A stretch of 64,000 nt of DNA, from the NCBI GenBank assembly GCA_035540495.1, contig DATLGL010000024.1, forward strand, positions 1 to 64,000. The letters run 5' to 3'. The DNA is from DASVEG01 sp035540495 (lineage in GTDB: Bacteria; Actinomycetota; Acidimicrobiia; Acidimicrobiales; CADCTF01). Positions within the stretch are counted from its first letter, which is position 1, and each line of letters opens with the position of its first letter. The notes under the pieces were generated by a model that was not told the DNA's origin, ran no database searches, and worked only from the letters and a program-made list of their open reading frames with translations. The position numbers and the translations under genes were made by a program. Below, one piece after another: positions 7,338 to 16,176 of the stretch.

Positions 7338-8668
7338 CCCAGTCGTGGACCCCCATGGAGACCGACACGAGCGAGGGCGGCCAGGAGCTCCGTCCGCGGA
7401 GCGACACCGATCCGCTCGAGCTGCTCCGCGAGCAGGGCGCGATCCTCCGCCTCCCCGAGGGGCCCGCGCTCACCCCCGACGACGTGGCGATCGAGGTCAC
7501 CGAAGACGAGACGATGATCATCAACATGGGGCCGCAGCACCCCAGCACCCACGGTGTGCTGCGCGTCATGTTGGAGCTCGAGGGCGAGACCGTCCTGCGC
7601 TCGAAGCCGGTGATCGGCTACCTGCACACCGGCATGGAGAAGATCGGCGAAGACCTGACGTACCTGCAGGGTCCGACGAACGTCACCCGCATGGACTACC
7701 TCTCGCCGCTCTTCACCGAGTGCGTGTTCTCGCTCGCGGTCGAGAAGCTGCTCGAGATCGAGGTCCCGGCTCGCGCGACCTGGATCCGCATGCTCATGTG
7801 CGAGCTCAACCGGATGTCGTCGCACCTGCTGTTCATGGCCACCAACGGCATGGACCTCGGCGCGGTGTCGATGATGATCTACGGCTGGCGCGAGCGCGAG
7901 ATGGTCCTCGCCTTCTTCGAGAAGGTCACCGGGCTGCGCATGAACCACGCCTACATCCGCCCGGGTGGCGTGGCGGCCGACCTCCCGCCGGGGTGGCGCG
8001 ACGACGTCCTCGAGCTCTGCGACCTCATCGGCCCTCGCCTCGACGAGTACGACGAGCTCCTGACGGGCCAGCCGATCTTCCGCCAGCGGACGGAGGGCGT
8101 CGGCGTCATCACCCCCGAGCAGGCGATCGCACTCGGCGCGACCGGCCCGATCCTGCGCTCCACCGGCACCGCATGGGACCTCCGCAAGGACCTCCCGTAC
8201 CAGTACTACGAGCAACTCGACTTCGACGTCATCATCGGCCAGTACGGCGACGCGTTCGATCGTTACGCGATCCGCCTCAACGAGATCCGCGAGTCGATCA
8301 AGCTCGTCCGCCAGATCGTCGAGGTCATGCCGGCCGGCGACTACAAGGTCCAGGACAAGAAGGTCACGCCGCCGCCCCGCGCTCGCATCGACGAGTCGAT
8401 GGAGGCGTTGATCCACCACTTCAAGATCTTCACCGAGGGCTTCCGCGTCCCGGAGGGCGAGGTGTACGTCGGCATCGAGTCGCCGCGCGGCGAGGTCGGG
8501 TGCTACCTCGTGTCCGACGGATCGGCGAAGCCGTACCGCATGCACATCCGGGGGCCGTCGTTCGTGAACCTGCAGACGCTTCCGGTGATGCTCCGCGGCG
8601 GCCTCGTCGCCGACGCCGTCGCGATCATCTCGTCGGTCGATCCGGTGATGGGGGAGGTCGACCGCTAG
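7334..8668 (+). CDS. nuoD: NADH-quinone oxidoreductase subunit D, operon 1
   Basis: A 444-residue 49 kDa-family subunit that forms the quinone-binding site with NuoB. It carries GPQHPSTHGVLR (residues 67-78) and the long conserved core ending in DPVMGEVDR. Residues 1-60 are a poorly conserved extension. At the site of the mitochondrial NDUFS2 arginine that is dimethylated, this protein has Thr99 in LHTGMEK, as I recall for Thermus and mycobacterial NuoD, whereas the second copy at 44490 has Arg. The ATG at 7334 is preceded by GGAGG and overlaps the nuoC stop. The nuoE ATG follows the stop with no gap. Confidence 0.94.
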   Translation: MTQSWTPMETDTSEGGQELRPRSDTDPLELLREQGAILRLPEGPALTPDDVAIEVTEDETMIINMGPQHPSTHGVLRVMLELEGETVLRSKPVIGYLHTGMEKIGEDLTYLQGPTNVTRMDYLSPLFTECVFSLAVEKLLEIEVPARATWIRMLMCELNRMSSHLLFMATNGMDLGAVSMMIYGWREREMVLAFFEKVTGLRMNHAYIRPGGVAADLPPGWRDDVLELCDLIGPRLDEYDELLTGQPIFRQRTEGVGVITPEQAIALGATGPILRSTGTAWDLRKDLPYQYYEQLDFDVIIGQYGDAFDRYAIRLNEIRESIKLVRQIVEVMPAGDYKVQDKKVTPPPRARIDESMEALIHHFKIFTEGFRVPEGEVYVGIESPRGEVGCYLVSDGSAKPYRMHIRGPSFVNLQTLPVMLRGGLVADAVAIISSVDPVMGEVDR

Positions 8669-9403
8669 ATGTCCCGCCTCACCAAGGACAACGTCGAGCG
8701 AGCGCGGCTCACGATCTCGCTGTATCCGCAGAAGCGGTCGGCGATGATCCCGCTGCTCCATCTCGTGCAGGAGCAGAACGGCTACCTGACCAAGGAGGGC
8801 ATCGAGCACGTCGCCGAGCTGCTCGACCTGACGGCGGCCGAGGTGTACGGCACGGCCAGCTTCTACGACATGTTCTTCACCCACCCGGTCGGCAAGTACC
8901 TGGTGTCGGTGTGCACGAACATCGCCTGCATGCTCAACGGCGGCTACGAGCTGCTCGAGCACGCGGAGGAGAAGCTCGGCTGCAGTTCGGGCGGCTCCAC
9001 CCCCGATGGCATGTTCACCCTCGAAGAGGTCGAGTGCATCGGCTTGTGCGCGAACGCGCCGTGCCTCACGGTGAACTGGCGCTTCTTCGGCGACGTGACG
9101 AACGACGACTTCGACTCGCTCGCCGACGACCTGCGGGCCGGGCGCCTCGACGACACGATCCCGCCCCACGGCACGCTCTCACGAGTTCGCCGCACGTTCG
9201 GGCTGAAGGTCGGTGCCGGTGGACCTTCCGCTCCCGGTCCCGTCGTCGGTGCCGAAGGCGCCGAGGCCGGACGTGAAGCGGCCAAGCCCGCGGGCGACCA
9301 GCCGGATTCGGCTCGCGATGTGCGTCGTGCAGCGAAGGACGTGCAGCAGGTGAAGGAGAAGGGCGACACCGCCAGCGAACGCGGCACCGGAGAGAGGCAG
9401 TAA
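8669..9403 (+). CDS. nuoE: NADH-quinone oxidoreductase subunit E, operon 1
   Basis: A 244-residue subunit of the NADH-oxidising module (24 kDa family) binding the [2Fe-2S] cluster N1a. Ligands are Cys82 and Cys87 (C-x4-C) and Cys123 and Cys127 (C-x3-C). The thioredoxin-like core ends near residue 165. A further 80 residues, rich in Ala, Gly, Glu and Lys, form a probably unstructured tail not found in typical ~165-residue NuoE. The gene starts directly after the nuoD stop. It has no counterpart in the second nuo operon. Confidence 0.93.
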   Translation: MSRLTKDNVERARLTISLYPQKRSAMIPLLHLVQEQNGYLTKEGIEHVAELLDLTAAEVYGTASFYDMFFTHPVGKYLVSVCTNIACMLNGGYELLEHAEEKLGCSSGGSTPDGMFTLEEVECIGLCANAPCLTVNWRFFGDVTNDDFDSLADDLRAGRLDDTIPPHGTLSRVRRTFGLKVGAGGPSAPGPVVGAEGAEAGREAAKPAGDQPDSARDVRRAAKDVQQVKEKGDTASERGTGERQ

Positions 9404-9408
9404 CCCGC

Positions 9409-10737
9409 ATGGCTGTACTCGACGCGAAGCCGATAGTCACCCGCCGCATCGGCATCGACAACTCCTGGACGCTCAACACCTACGTCGACAACGGTGGCTA
9501 CGAGGCCCTCCGCCGCGCCGTCACCATGACGCGCGAAGAGGTCACGGCCGAGGTCGACAAGGCCAACCTGCTCGGCCGCGGAGGCGCCGGGTTCCCCGCC
9601 GGGCGCAAGTGGTCGATGCGCCGCCAAGCCGACCCCTGCTACCTCGTCGTGAACGGCGACGAGAGCGAGCCGTCGACCTTCAAGGACCACATGCTGATGG
9701 AGGAGGACCCCCATCAGGTGATCGAGGGCGCGCTGATCACGGCCTACGCCATCGGCGCCGACCGGGTCTTCCTCTACTGCCGCGGCGAGTTCGCCCTCGC
9801 GATCGAGCGGATGACCCAGGCGCTCAACGAGGCCTACGAGTACGGCGCTGTCGGGGAGAACATCTTCGGCAGCGGCTGGTCGGTCGACGCCGTCGTGCAC
9901 ATGGGCGCCGGCGCCTACATCTGCGGTGACGAGACCGCGCTGCTCGAGTCGCTCGAGGGCAAGCGTGGCTTCCCCCGCATCAAGCCGCCCTACTACCCGG
10001 CGGCCATCGGCCTCTACGGCGCACCGACGATCGTCAACAACGTCGAGACGATGTCGAACGTACCGTGGATCATCCTCAACGGCGGCGACGCCTTCGCCGC
10101 CCTCGGCGCCAACGGCTCCACCGGCACGCGCATCTTCGCCCTGTCCGGTCACGTCAACCGCCCCGGGAACTACGAGATCGAGATGGTGAAGAACACCTTC
10201 CGCGATCTCATCTACGACACCCAGCTGGGCGGCGGCATCCGCAACGGCAACGAGATCAAGGCCTTCATCCCCGGCGGCGCTTCGTCGCCGTGGTTCGGGC
10301 CGCAGCATCTCGACGTGCCGCTCGGCGCGCAGGAGGTATCGAGCGCGAAGGGCGTCATGCCCGGCGGCGGCGGTTCCATGCTCGGTTCCGGTTCGGTGAT
10401 CGTCATGGACGAGACGACCTGCCCCGTTCGCGCCGCGTGGCGGGTGTGCCGCTTCTTCGAACGTGAGTCGTGCGGGCAGTGCACGCCGTGCCGCGAGGGC
10501 ACGGGCTGGCTGTCCAAGATCATGTTCCGGATCGAGTCCGGCAACGGCCGCCCGGAAGACCTCGACGTGCTCTACGACATCTCCGACAACATCGCGCCCG
10601 GCCTCTCGTGGCCGTATCCGATGACCACGATCTGCTTCCTCGGACCGTCGGCGACGATGCCCATCATCTCGGCCATCGAGATGTTCCGCGACGAGTTCCT
10701 CACCCACATCAAGGACGGTGCCTGTCCGTATGACTGA
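9409..10737 (+). CDS. nuoF: NADH-quinone oxidoreductase subunit F, NADH- and FMN-binding
   Basis: A 442-residue 51 kDa-family subunit, the entry point for electrons from NADH. The glycine-rich FMN/NADH loop GRGGAGFPAGRKW is at 56-68, NGDESEPSTFKD and ICGDETALLESLEG follow, and cluster N3 is bound by the ESCGQCTPC motif near residue 355 with a fourth Cys in TTICFLG near 402. All cofactor residues look intact, so operon 1 can encode a true NADH dehydrogenase. The gene starts five bases after nuoE and overlaps nuoG by eight bases. No copy exists in the second operon. Confidence 0.95.
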   Translation: MAVLDAKPIVTRRIGIDNSWTLNTYVDNGGYEALRRAVTMTREEVTAEVDKANLLGRGGAGFPAGRKWSMRRQADPCYLVVNGDESEPSTFKDHMLMEEDPHQVIEGALITAYAIGADRVFLYCRGEFALAIERMTQALNEAYEYGAVGENIFGSGWSVDAVVHMGAGAYICGDETALLESLEGKRGFPRIKPPYYPAAIGLYGAPTIVNNVETMSNVPWIILNGGDAFAALGANGSTGTRIFALSGHVNRPGNYEIEMVKNTFRDLIYDTQLGGGIRNGNEIKAFIPGGASSPWFGPQHLDVPLGAQEVSSAKGVMPGGGGSMLGSGSVIVMDETTCPVRAAWRVCRFFERESCGQCTPCREGTGWLSKIMFRIESGNGRPEDLDVLYDISDNIAPGLSWPYPMTTICFLGPSATMPIISAIEMFRDEFLTHIKDGACPYD

Positions 10738-13357
10738 CGTCGTGAACGACACCGTCACGATCCTCGTCGACGGCCAGGAGGTCGCCGCCAAGCCCGGCGA
10801 GATGATCATCGCCGCCGCTGAGCGGGCCGGCGTCTACATCCCGCGCTTCTGCTACCACCCGCGCATGCGGCCGGTCGGCATGTGCCGCATGTGCCTCGTC
10901 CAGGTGAAGGGCCCGCGCGGTTTCGCCCTCCAGCCCGCGTGCTTCGTCCCGGTCGCCGAGGGACAAGAGGTCATCACCAACTCGCCCGAGGTGAAGAAGG
11001 CCCAGGACGGCATCCTCGAGTTCCTCCTCGTCAACCACCCGCTCGACTGCCCCGTCTGCGACAAGGGCGGCGAGTGCCCGCTGCAGGACCAGACCTTCAC
11101 CTACGGCCCCGGCGAGACGCGCTTCGTCGAGGAGAAGCGTCACTGGGAGAAGCCGATCGCACTCTCCGACCTCGTCTACATCGACCGCGAGCGCTGCATC
11201 CAGTGCGACCGCTGCACCCGCTTCGCCGACGAGGTGGCCGGCGACCCGCTGATCGAGTTCATCGGCCGGGGTGCGAAGACCGAGGTCAACACGTTCCCCG
11301 ACCAGCCGTTCGCGTCGTACTTCTCCGGCAACACGGTGCAGATCTGTCCGGTCGGCGCTCTCCTCTCGCGGCCGTACCGTTTCAAGGCGCGCCCGTGGGA
11401 CCTCGAACAGGTCGAGTCGACGTGCACGGTGTGCTCGGTCGGCTGCCGAATCGCCGTGCAGTCGTCGCAGGACGACCTCACCCGCTACCTGGGTCTCGAC
11501 AGCGACCCCGTCAACCACGGCTGGCTGTGCGACAAGGGCCGCTACTCGTACGAGGCCGTCAACAGCGGTGATCGTCTCCGGCAGCCGATGCAGCGCCGGG
11601 CCGACCAGCTCGAGCCGTCGAAGTGGGCCGACGCGCTCGACGCCGCCGCGCAGGGGCTGTCCGACGCGGCGAAGGCGTACGGGCCTGCCGCAGTCGCGGT
11701 GATCGGCGGCGCCCGCCTCCCGAACGAAGACCAGTACGCGTGGGCCAAGCTGGCCAAGGGCGTGCTCGGCACCGACAACGTCGACGCGCAACTCGGCGAT
11801 GGCCTGCCGGCCGACGTCGTGCTCGGCCTCCCGAAGGCCACGATCGACGACGTCTGCTCCGCCTCCGCGGTGATCCTCCTCACCGGCGACATCAAGGAAG
11901 AGCTGCCGGTGCTCTACCTGCGCCTCCGCGGCGCGGTGCTCGACAAGAAGATCCCGCTCATCGAGGTCGCCGCACGGCGCACGGGGATGACCCGCTACGC
12001 GACCGACGTCGTGCCGTACCTCCCCGGCGAGGCCCACACCGCGGTGCGGTCGCTGCTCGACGGCGACCTCCGCTCGAAGCTCGGTGCCAACCCCGTCGTC
12101 GTGCTCGGGCGTCCCTCGGTCGCGGAGCCAGCCGACTCGATCGTCGCGGCTGCTGCCGCTCTCTCCGAGGTGCCCGGTGTGCGCTTCCTGTCGGGGCTTC
12201 GCCGTGGGAACGTCCACGGCGCGCTCGACATGGGCCTCACCCCCGGCCTCCTGCCCGGTCGCGTCACCCTCGCCGCCGGGCGATCGCACTTCGTCGACGC
12301 CTGGGGCAACGCACCAGCCGAACGCGGTCTCGACACCGAAGGCATCCTGCGCGCAGCCGCGGACGGCAAGATCCACGGCCTCGTGCTGCTCGGCGCCGAC
12401 CCGCTCGGCGACTTCCCCGACCGTGAGCTCGCCACCCGCGCGCTCGACCGGGCGACCTTCGTCGTCGCGGTCGACTGCTTCCTCACCGAGTCGGTAGCGA
12501 AGGCCGACGTCGTGCTCCCGGCGGCCACGTTCGCGGAGCGTCCTGGCACGACCACGAACCTCGAGGGACGGGTCACCCGTCTCGGCGCCAAGGTGACCGC
12601 ACCCGACGTCGCGTGGCCCGACTGGATGATCGCGGTGGAGCTCGCGGCCCGCCTCGACGCCGACCTGGGCTTCCTCACCCTCGACGAGGTCTGGGACGAG
12701 ATCGAGCGCACCGCGCCCGCGTTCGCCGGCATCACCCGCAGCGTGCTGAACCAGCGGGCCCACCGCGACGGCGTGGTCGTGCCCCTCGGTTCGGAACCCC
12801 CGCGCGGCGCGGCGGAAATCGACGCCTCGGCCGACCCCACGTCGACGCCCGGCGTCCTCCACGCCGAGACCCAGGGCGAGACGATCCTCGAGGGCCAGCC
12901 CGATCTTGCCGAGCCTGGTCCCGGTGCCGACGCCGGTTCTGGGAACGATTCCGCCGAGATCCCGGCGAAAGCGTTCCCAGATGTGCCGCTGTTCGAGTGG
13001 GACCGCGACGCGCCCGTCGTTCGAGACGTGAAGCCGGACGCCTACGCGCTCCGGCTCGTCGCGGTGCGCAAGCTCTACGACGACGGCATCACCGTCAGCA
13101 TGTCGCCTGCGCTCTCGCAGCTGACCGCGGACCCCGTGCTCAAGGTGAACCCGCACGACCTCGATCGTCTGGGCATCAAGAGCGGTGGCACCGTCCGGCT
13201 GCGCAGCAACAAGGTCACCGCGAACGTGGTCGTCGAGGCCGACGAGCACCAGCCCCGTGGTTCGGCCGCGCTGCCGTTCAACGTCCCCGGCATCGACGCC
13301 GGCTCCTTGATCGACGTGGGCGCGCCCGCGAACCAGATCGGGATCGAGACCCCGTGA
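10730..13357 (+). CDS. nuoG: NADH-quinone oxidoreductase subunit G
   Basis: An 875-residue 75 kDa-family subunit carrying the chain of Fe-S clusters between NuoF and NuoI. Visible ligands: [2Fe-2S] N1b by Cys41, 52, 55 and 71; N5 by His103, Cys107, 110 and 116; N4 by Cys156, 159, 162 and 206; and the off-pathway N7 by Cys232, 235, 239 and 267. N7 is retained only in some bacteria. A molybdopterin-oxidoreductase-like fold without evident catalytic use follows, interrupted by an acidic, poorly conserved stretch at about 675-760, and ends in a small barrel domain (about 790-875). The ATG at 10730 is chosen over a GTG four codons upstream; it overlaps the nuoF end by eight bases. Confidence 0.94.
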   Translation: MTDVVNDTVTILVDGQEVAAKPGEMIIAAAERAGVYIPRFCYHPRMRPVGMCRMCLVQVKGPRGFALQPACFVPVAEGQEVITNSPEVKKAQDGILEFLLVNHPLDCPVCDKGGECPLQDQTFTYGPGETRFVEEKRHWEKPIALSDLVYIDRERCIQCDRCTRFADEVAGDPLIEFIGRGAKTEVNTFPDQPFASYFSGNTVQICPVGALLSRPYRFKARPWDLEQVESTCTVCSVGCRIAVQSSQDDLTRYLGLDSDPVNHGWLCDKGRYSYEAVNSGDRLRQPMQRRADQLEPSKWADALDAAAQGLSDAAKAYGPAAVAVIGGARLPNEDQYAWAKLAKGVLGTDNVDAQLGDGLPADVVLGLPKATIDDVCSASAVILLTGDIKEELPVLYLRLRGAVLDKKIPLIEVAARRTGMTRYATDVVPYLPGEAHTAVRSLLDGDLRSKLGANPVVVLGRPSVAEPADSIVAAAAALSEVPGVRFLSGLRRGNVHGALDMGLTPGLLPGRVTLAAGRSHFVDAWGNAPAERGLDTEGILRAAADGKIHGLVLLGADPLGDFPDRELATRALDRATFVVAVDCFLTESVAKADVVLPAATFAERPGTTTNLEGRVTRLGAKVTAPDVAWPDWMIAVELAARLDADLGFLTLDEVWDEIERTAPAFAGITRSVLNQRAHRDGVVVPLGSEPPRGAAEIDASADPTSTPGVLHAETQGETILEGQPDLAEPGPGADAGSGNDSAEIPAKAFPDVPLFEWDRDAPVVRDVKPDAYALRLVAVRKLYDDGITVSMSPALSQLTADPVLKVNPHDLDRLGIKSGGTVRLRSNKVTANVVVEADEHQPRGSAALPFNVPGIDAGSLIDVGAPANQIGIETP

Positions 13358-14559
13358 CGTCGGTGCTGGGCACGGCGGTGCTGGGCGCGATGGGCGATCC
13401 TCTGCTCAACCAGGAGATCGACTTCACCGCGATCGCGATCGTGATCGGGAAGACCGTCTTCACGTTCGCGCTGCTGCTGGTCGCGGTGATGTTGATGATC
13501 TGGTTCGAGCGCAAGGTCATCGCCGACATGCAGAACCGGATCGGACCGAACCGGGCCGGTCCGTGGGGCATCCTCCAGACGCTCGCGGACGGCATCAAGT
13601 TCTTCTTCAAGGAAGACCTGATCCCCGACCGTGCCGACCGCCTCGTCTTCAAGATCGCGCCCTACCTGGCGATGGTGCCGGCGTTCCTCAGCTTCGCCAT
13701 CGTCCCTCTCGGCGGCACCATCGAGCTGTTCGGGCGGGAGACGCGCCTGCAGCTGGCCGACCCGCCGGTCGGCATCCTCTTCCTGCTCGCCATGTCGGCC
13801 GTCGCGGTCTACGGCGTGATGCTGGCCGGCTGGGCGTCGGGCTCGAAGTACCCGCTGCTGGGCTCGGTGCGAGCGAGCGCGCAGATGGTGTCCTACGAAG
13901 CGGCTCTCGGTCTGAGCGTGGTGACGGTCGTGCTCGTGACGGGCTCGCTCTACACGAGCGACATCGTGTTCTCCCAGAGCGGCAACATCCTCGACTGGAA
14001 CCTGATCCGCCTCGGCATCGTTCCGTTCATCATCTTCCTGATCGCCGCGACGGCCGAGCTGAACCGGCCGCCGTTCGATCTCGTCGAGGCGGAGCAGGAG
14101 CTCGTCGGAGGCTTCCACACCGAGTACTCGTCGATCCGCTTCGCGCTCTTCTTCCTCGCCGAGTTCATGAACACGGTGACGATGTCGGCCGTGATCGTCA
14201 CCCTCTTCTTCGGCGGGCCGACGATCCCGTGGGACGTCCCGTTCTTCACCAGCGTCTCGCCGGTGTGGTTCCTCCTGAAGGTGCTGGTGTTCCTGTTCAC
14301 CTACGTCTGGTTCCGCGCCACGCTTCCCCGGCTCCGCTACGACCAGCTGATGGACCTCGGGTGGAAGGTCCTGATCCCGCTCGCCCTCGCGTGGCTGCTC
14401 GTCATCGCCGCGATCCGCATGGTCGACACCGAGACCGCGCTGCAGCGCTTCCTCATCGTCGCCGCGGCGTTCGGCGCAGGGCTCCTGTGCGCGGTCATGC
14501 TCATCCGGTCGCTGCAGCTCGGCCGCGACACCGTCCTGGAGGAAGATCTCCATGGGTAG
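13354..14559 (+). CDS. nuoH: NADH-quinone oxidoreductase subunit H, operon 1
   Basis: A 401-residue membrane subunit that builds the quinone chamber and links the two arms. The conserved FERKVIADMQNRIGPNRAGP segment, the GIKFFFKED loop, the RPPFDLVEAEQEL quinone-site loop and the RATLPRLRYDQLM C-terminal motif are all present. Eight or nine helices can be traced. The start is the GTG at 13354, overlapping the nuoG stop by four bases (GTGA); longer readings would run into nuoG. The end overlaps nuoI by eight bases. Confidence 0.93.
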   Translation: MTSVLGTAVLGAMGDPLLNQEIDFTAIAIVIGKTVFTFALLLVAVMLMIWFERKVIADMQNRIGPNRAGPWGILQTLADGIKFFFKEDLIPDRADRLVFKIAPYLAMVPAFLSFAIVPLGGTIELFGRETRLQLADPPVGILFLLAMSAVAVYGVMLAGWASGSKYPLLGSVRASAQMVSYEAALGLSVVTVVLVTGSLYTSDIVFSQSGNILDWNLIRLGIVPFIIFLIAATAELNRPPFDLVEAEQELVGGFHTEYSSIRFALFFLAEFMNTVTMSAVIVTLFFGGPTIPWDVPFFTSVSPVWFLLKVLVFLFTYVWFRATLPRLRYDQLMDLGWKVLIPLALAWLLVIAAIRMVDTETALQRFLIVAAAFGAGLLCAVMLIRSLQLGRDTVLEEDLHG

Positions 14560-15196
14560 CCTCGACGGCTTCCGCGTGACGTTCAAGCAGATGTTCCTGC
14601 CGCGCGTCACGACCGAGTACCCGCACGAGAAGCGACCGAAGCCCGAGCGGCACCACGGCCGTCACGTCCTCAACCGCTACGAGGACGGGATGGAGAAGTG
14701 CATCGGCTGCGAGCTGTGCGCCGGTGTGTGCCCTGCCCGATGCATCTACGTGCGCGGCGCCGACAACCCGCCCGAGGCGCCGGTGTCGCCGGGCGAGCGC
14801 TACGGCTTCGTCTACGAGATCAACTACCTCCGTTGCATCCACTGCGACCTCTGCGTCGAGGCCTGCCCGACGGAGGCCATCACCGAGTCGAAGCTGTTCG
14901 AGTTCTCGTTCACCAACCGGCAGGACGCGATCTACACGAAGGACGAGCTCGTCGTAGCGGACGACGGCAAGCCGCAGCAGCTGCCCTGGGAGCACTGGAT
15001 CGAAGGCGACGACGAGCACACCTCGGCGTGGGCTCGCGCCACGGCGCCGCACGGGAACGCCGAGTTCGAGGGCCGCGTCCAGTGGTCGGGTGAGCTCGGC
15101 TACGGCGTCCGTGCACCGGAGCCGGCCCAGGCCGAGCGCGACGAGGAGACGGGCGAGCCGTGGGAGTTCATCGCCCGGAACCGGGGCGGCGTATGA
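14552..15196 (+). CDS. nuoI: NADH-quinone oxidoreductase subunit I, operon 1
   Basis: A 214-residue 23 kDa-family subunit with two [4Fe-4S] clusters (N6a and N6b). The ligands are Cys50, 53, 56 and 60 (then Pro), and Cys95, 98, 101 and 105 (then Pro). The YPHEKRP motif near residue 23 is the usual membrane-docking region. A C-terminal tail of about 60 residues is polar and poorly conserved. ATG at 14552; overlaps nuoH by eight bases and nuoJ by four. Confidence 0.93.
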   Translation: MGSLDGFRVTFKQMFLPRVTTEYPHEKRPKPERHHGRHVLNRYEDGMEKCIGCELCAGVCPARCIYVRGADNPPEAPVSPGERYGFVYEINYLRCIHCDLCVEACPTEAITESKLFEFSFTNRQDAIYTKDELVVADDGKPQQLPWEHWIEGDDEHTSAWARATAPHGNAEFEGRVQWSGELGYGVRAPEPAQAERDEETGEPWEFIARNRGGV

Positions 15197-15870
15197 GCTC
15201 GCTCCTCGCCGCTTCCATCCCGGACGTCGGCGTCTTCGTCGTCTCCGCCGTGATCGTGCTCGCAGGCGCCCTCGGCGTGATCTTCGCCCGCAACGCGGTG
15301 CACTCGGCGCTCTGCCTCGTCGCCACCCTGTTCGGCGTCGCGGTGCTGTTCGTCGCCCAAGAGGCGCACTTCCTCGCCGCGGTGCAGGTGATGGTGTACG
15401 CCGGCGCGATCGTCGTGCTGTTCCTCTTCGTGATCATGCTGCTCGGCGTCGATCGCGAAGAGGACCCGACGCTCGAGCCTCTGCGGGGGCAGCGGCCGCT
15501 GGCCATCGGTTTCGGGCTCCTCATCGCACTGCTCGTCCTCGTGATCGGTGGCCGCGCGAATTGGGCAACCGGTCAGCGGGCCGCACGCGGTGCCGCCGAC
15601 GCGCCGGGTGAGAACGTCGAGCTCCTCGGCCGCAGCCTCTTCACCGACTTCCTGCTGCCGTTCGAGGTCACCGCGGTGCTGCTGGTGATCGCCGTCGTCG
15701 GCGCCGTCGTGCTCGCCCGCCGGCCGCCGCGAGCCGAGCTCATCGCGATGCGCGAGGAGGAGGAGCGGTTCCGGGCCGAGTCGGAGGCCGAGCTGGCCTC
15801 CAGCCGCAAGGCGTCGCAGTCCGACGAGATCGAAGCGGCCGGAGCGGCCAACCGGGAAGGGGAGTCGTGA
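15193..15870 (+). CDS. nuoJ: NADH-quinone oxidoreductase subunit J, operon 1
   Basis: A 225-residue five-helix membrane subunit. The NAVHSALCLVATLFGVAVLF and FLAAVQVMVYAGAIVVLFLFVIMLLG segments are typical of NuoJ helices 2 and 3, including the region that forms a pi-bulge in known structures. After helix 5 there is an Arg/Glu-rich, probably helical cytoplasmic tail of about 50 residues. The ATG at 15193 overlaps the nuoI stop (ATGA) and is preferred over an in-frame start 33 bases upstream, which would add residues unlike NuoJ. Confidence 0.92.
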   Translation: MSSLLAASIPDVGVFVVSAVIVLAGALGVIFARNAVHSALCLVATLFGVAVLFVAQEAHFLAAVQVMVYAGAIVVLFLFVIMLLGVDREEDPTLEPLRGQRPLAIGFGLLIALLVLVIGGRANWATGQRAARGAADAPGENVELLGRSLFTDFLLPFEVTAVLLVIAVVGAVVLARRPPRAELIAMREEEERFRAESEAELASSRKASQSDEIEAAGAANREGES

Positions 15871-16172
15871 GCGTTCCCGGCGAGTGGTACCTCATCCTCT
15901 CCGCGTTGCTGTTCACGATCGGCGCGATCGGCCTGATGATCCGTCGGAACGTGCTGGTGATGTTCATGTGCGTCGAGCTGATGCTCAACGCGGTGAACCT
16001 CTCGTTCGTGACCTTCGCCCGCATGCTCAACGACATCGGCGGGCAGGTCGTCGTCTTCTTCGTCCTGGTGGTGGCTGCAGCCGAGGTCGTGGTCGGCCTC
16101 GGGATCATCGTCGCCATCTACCGCCGCCGCTCCGGCGCCACCGCCGACGACCTCCACTACCTCAGAGGCTGA
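15867..16172 (+). CDS. nuoK: NADH-quinone oxidoreductase subunit K, operon 1
   Basis: A 101-residue three-helix antiporter-like subunit, full length for the family. The two buried glutamates used in proton transfer are seen in MFMCVELMLNAVNL (helix 2 start) and AAAEVVVGLGIIV (helix 3). It starts with GTG overlapping the nuoJ stop by four bases. Confidence 0.93.
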   Translation: MSVPGEWYLILSALLFTIGAIGLMIRRNVLVMFMCVELMLNAVNLSFVTFARMLNDIGGQVVVFFVLVVAAAEVVVGLGIIVAIYRRRSGATADDLHYLRG

Positions 16173-16176
16173 CCTC

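Noticed and set aside
6953..9169. A 738-codon open frame on the minus strand across nuoC, nuoD and nuoE
   Set aside because: It is opposite genes with intact motifs; its product is Arg/Asp/Val/His-rich without any domain, as expected from the complement of GC-rich codons.
10709..13249. An 846-codon open frame on the minus strand across nuoG
   Set aside because: The plus strand holds all NuoG cluster ligands; the minus product has no recognisable fold.
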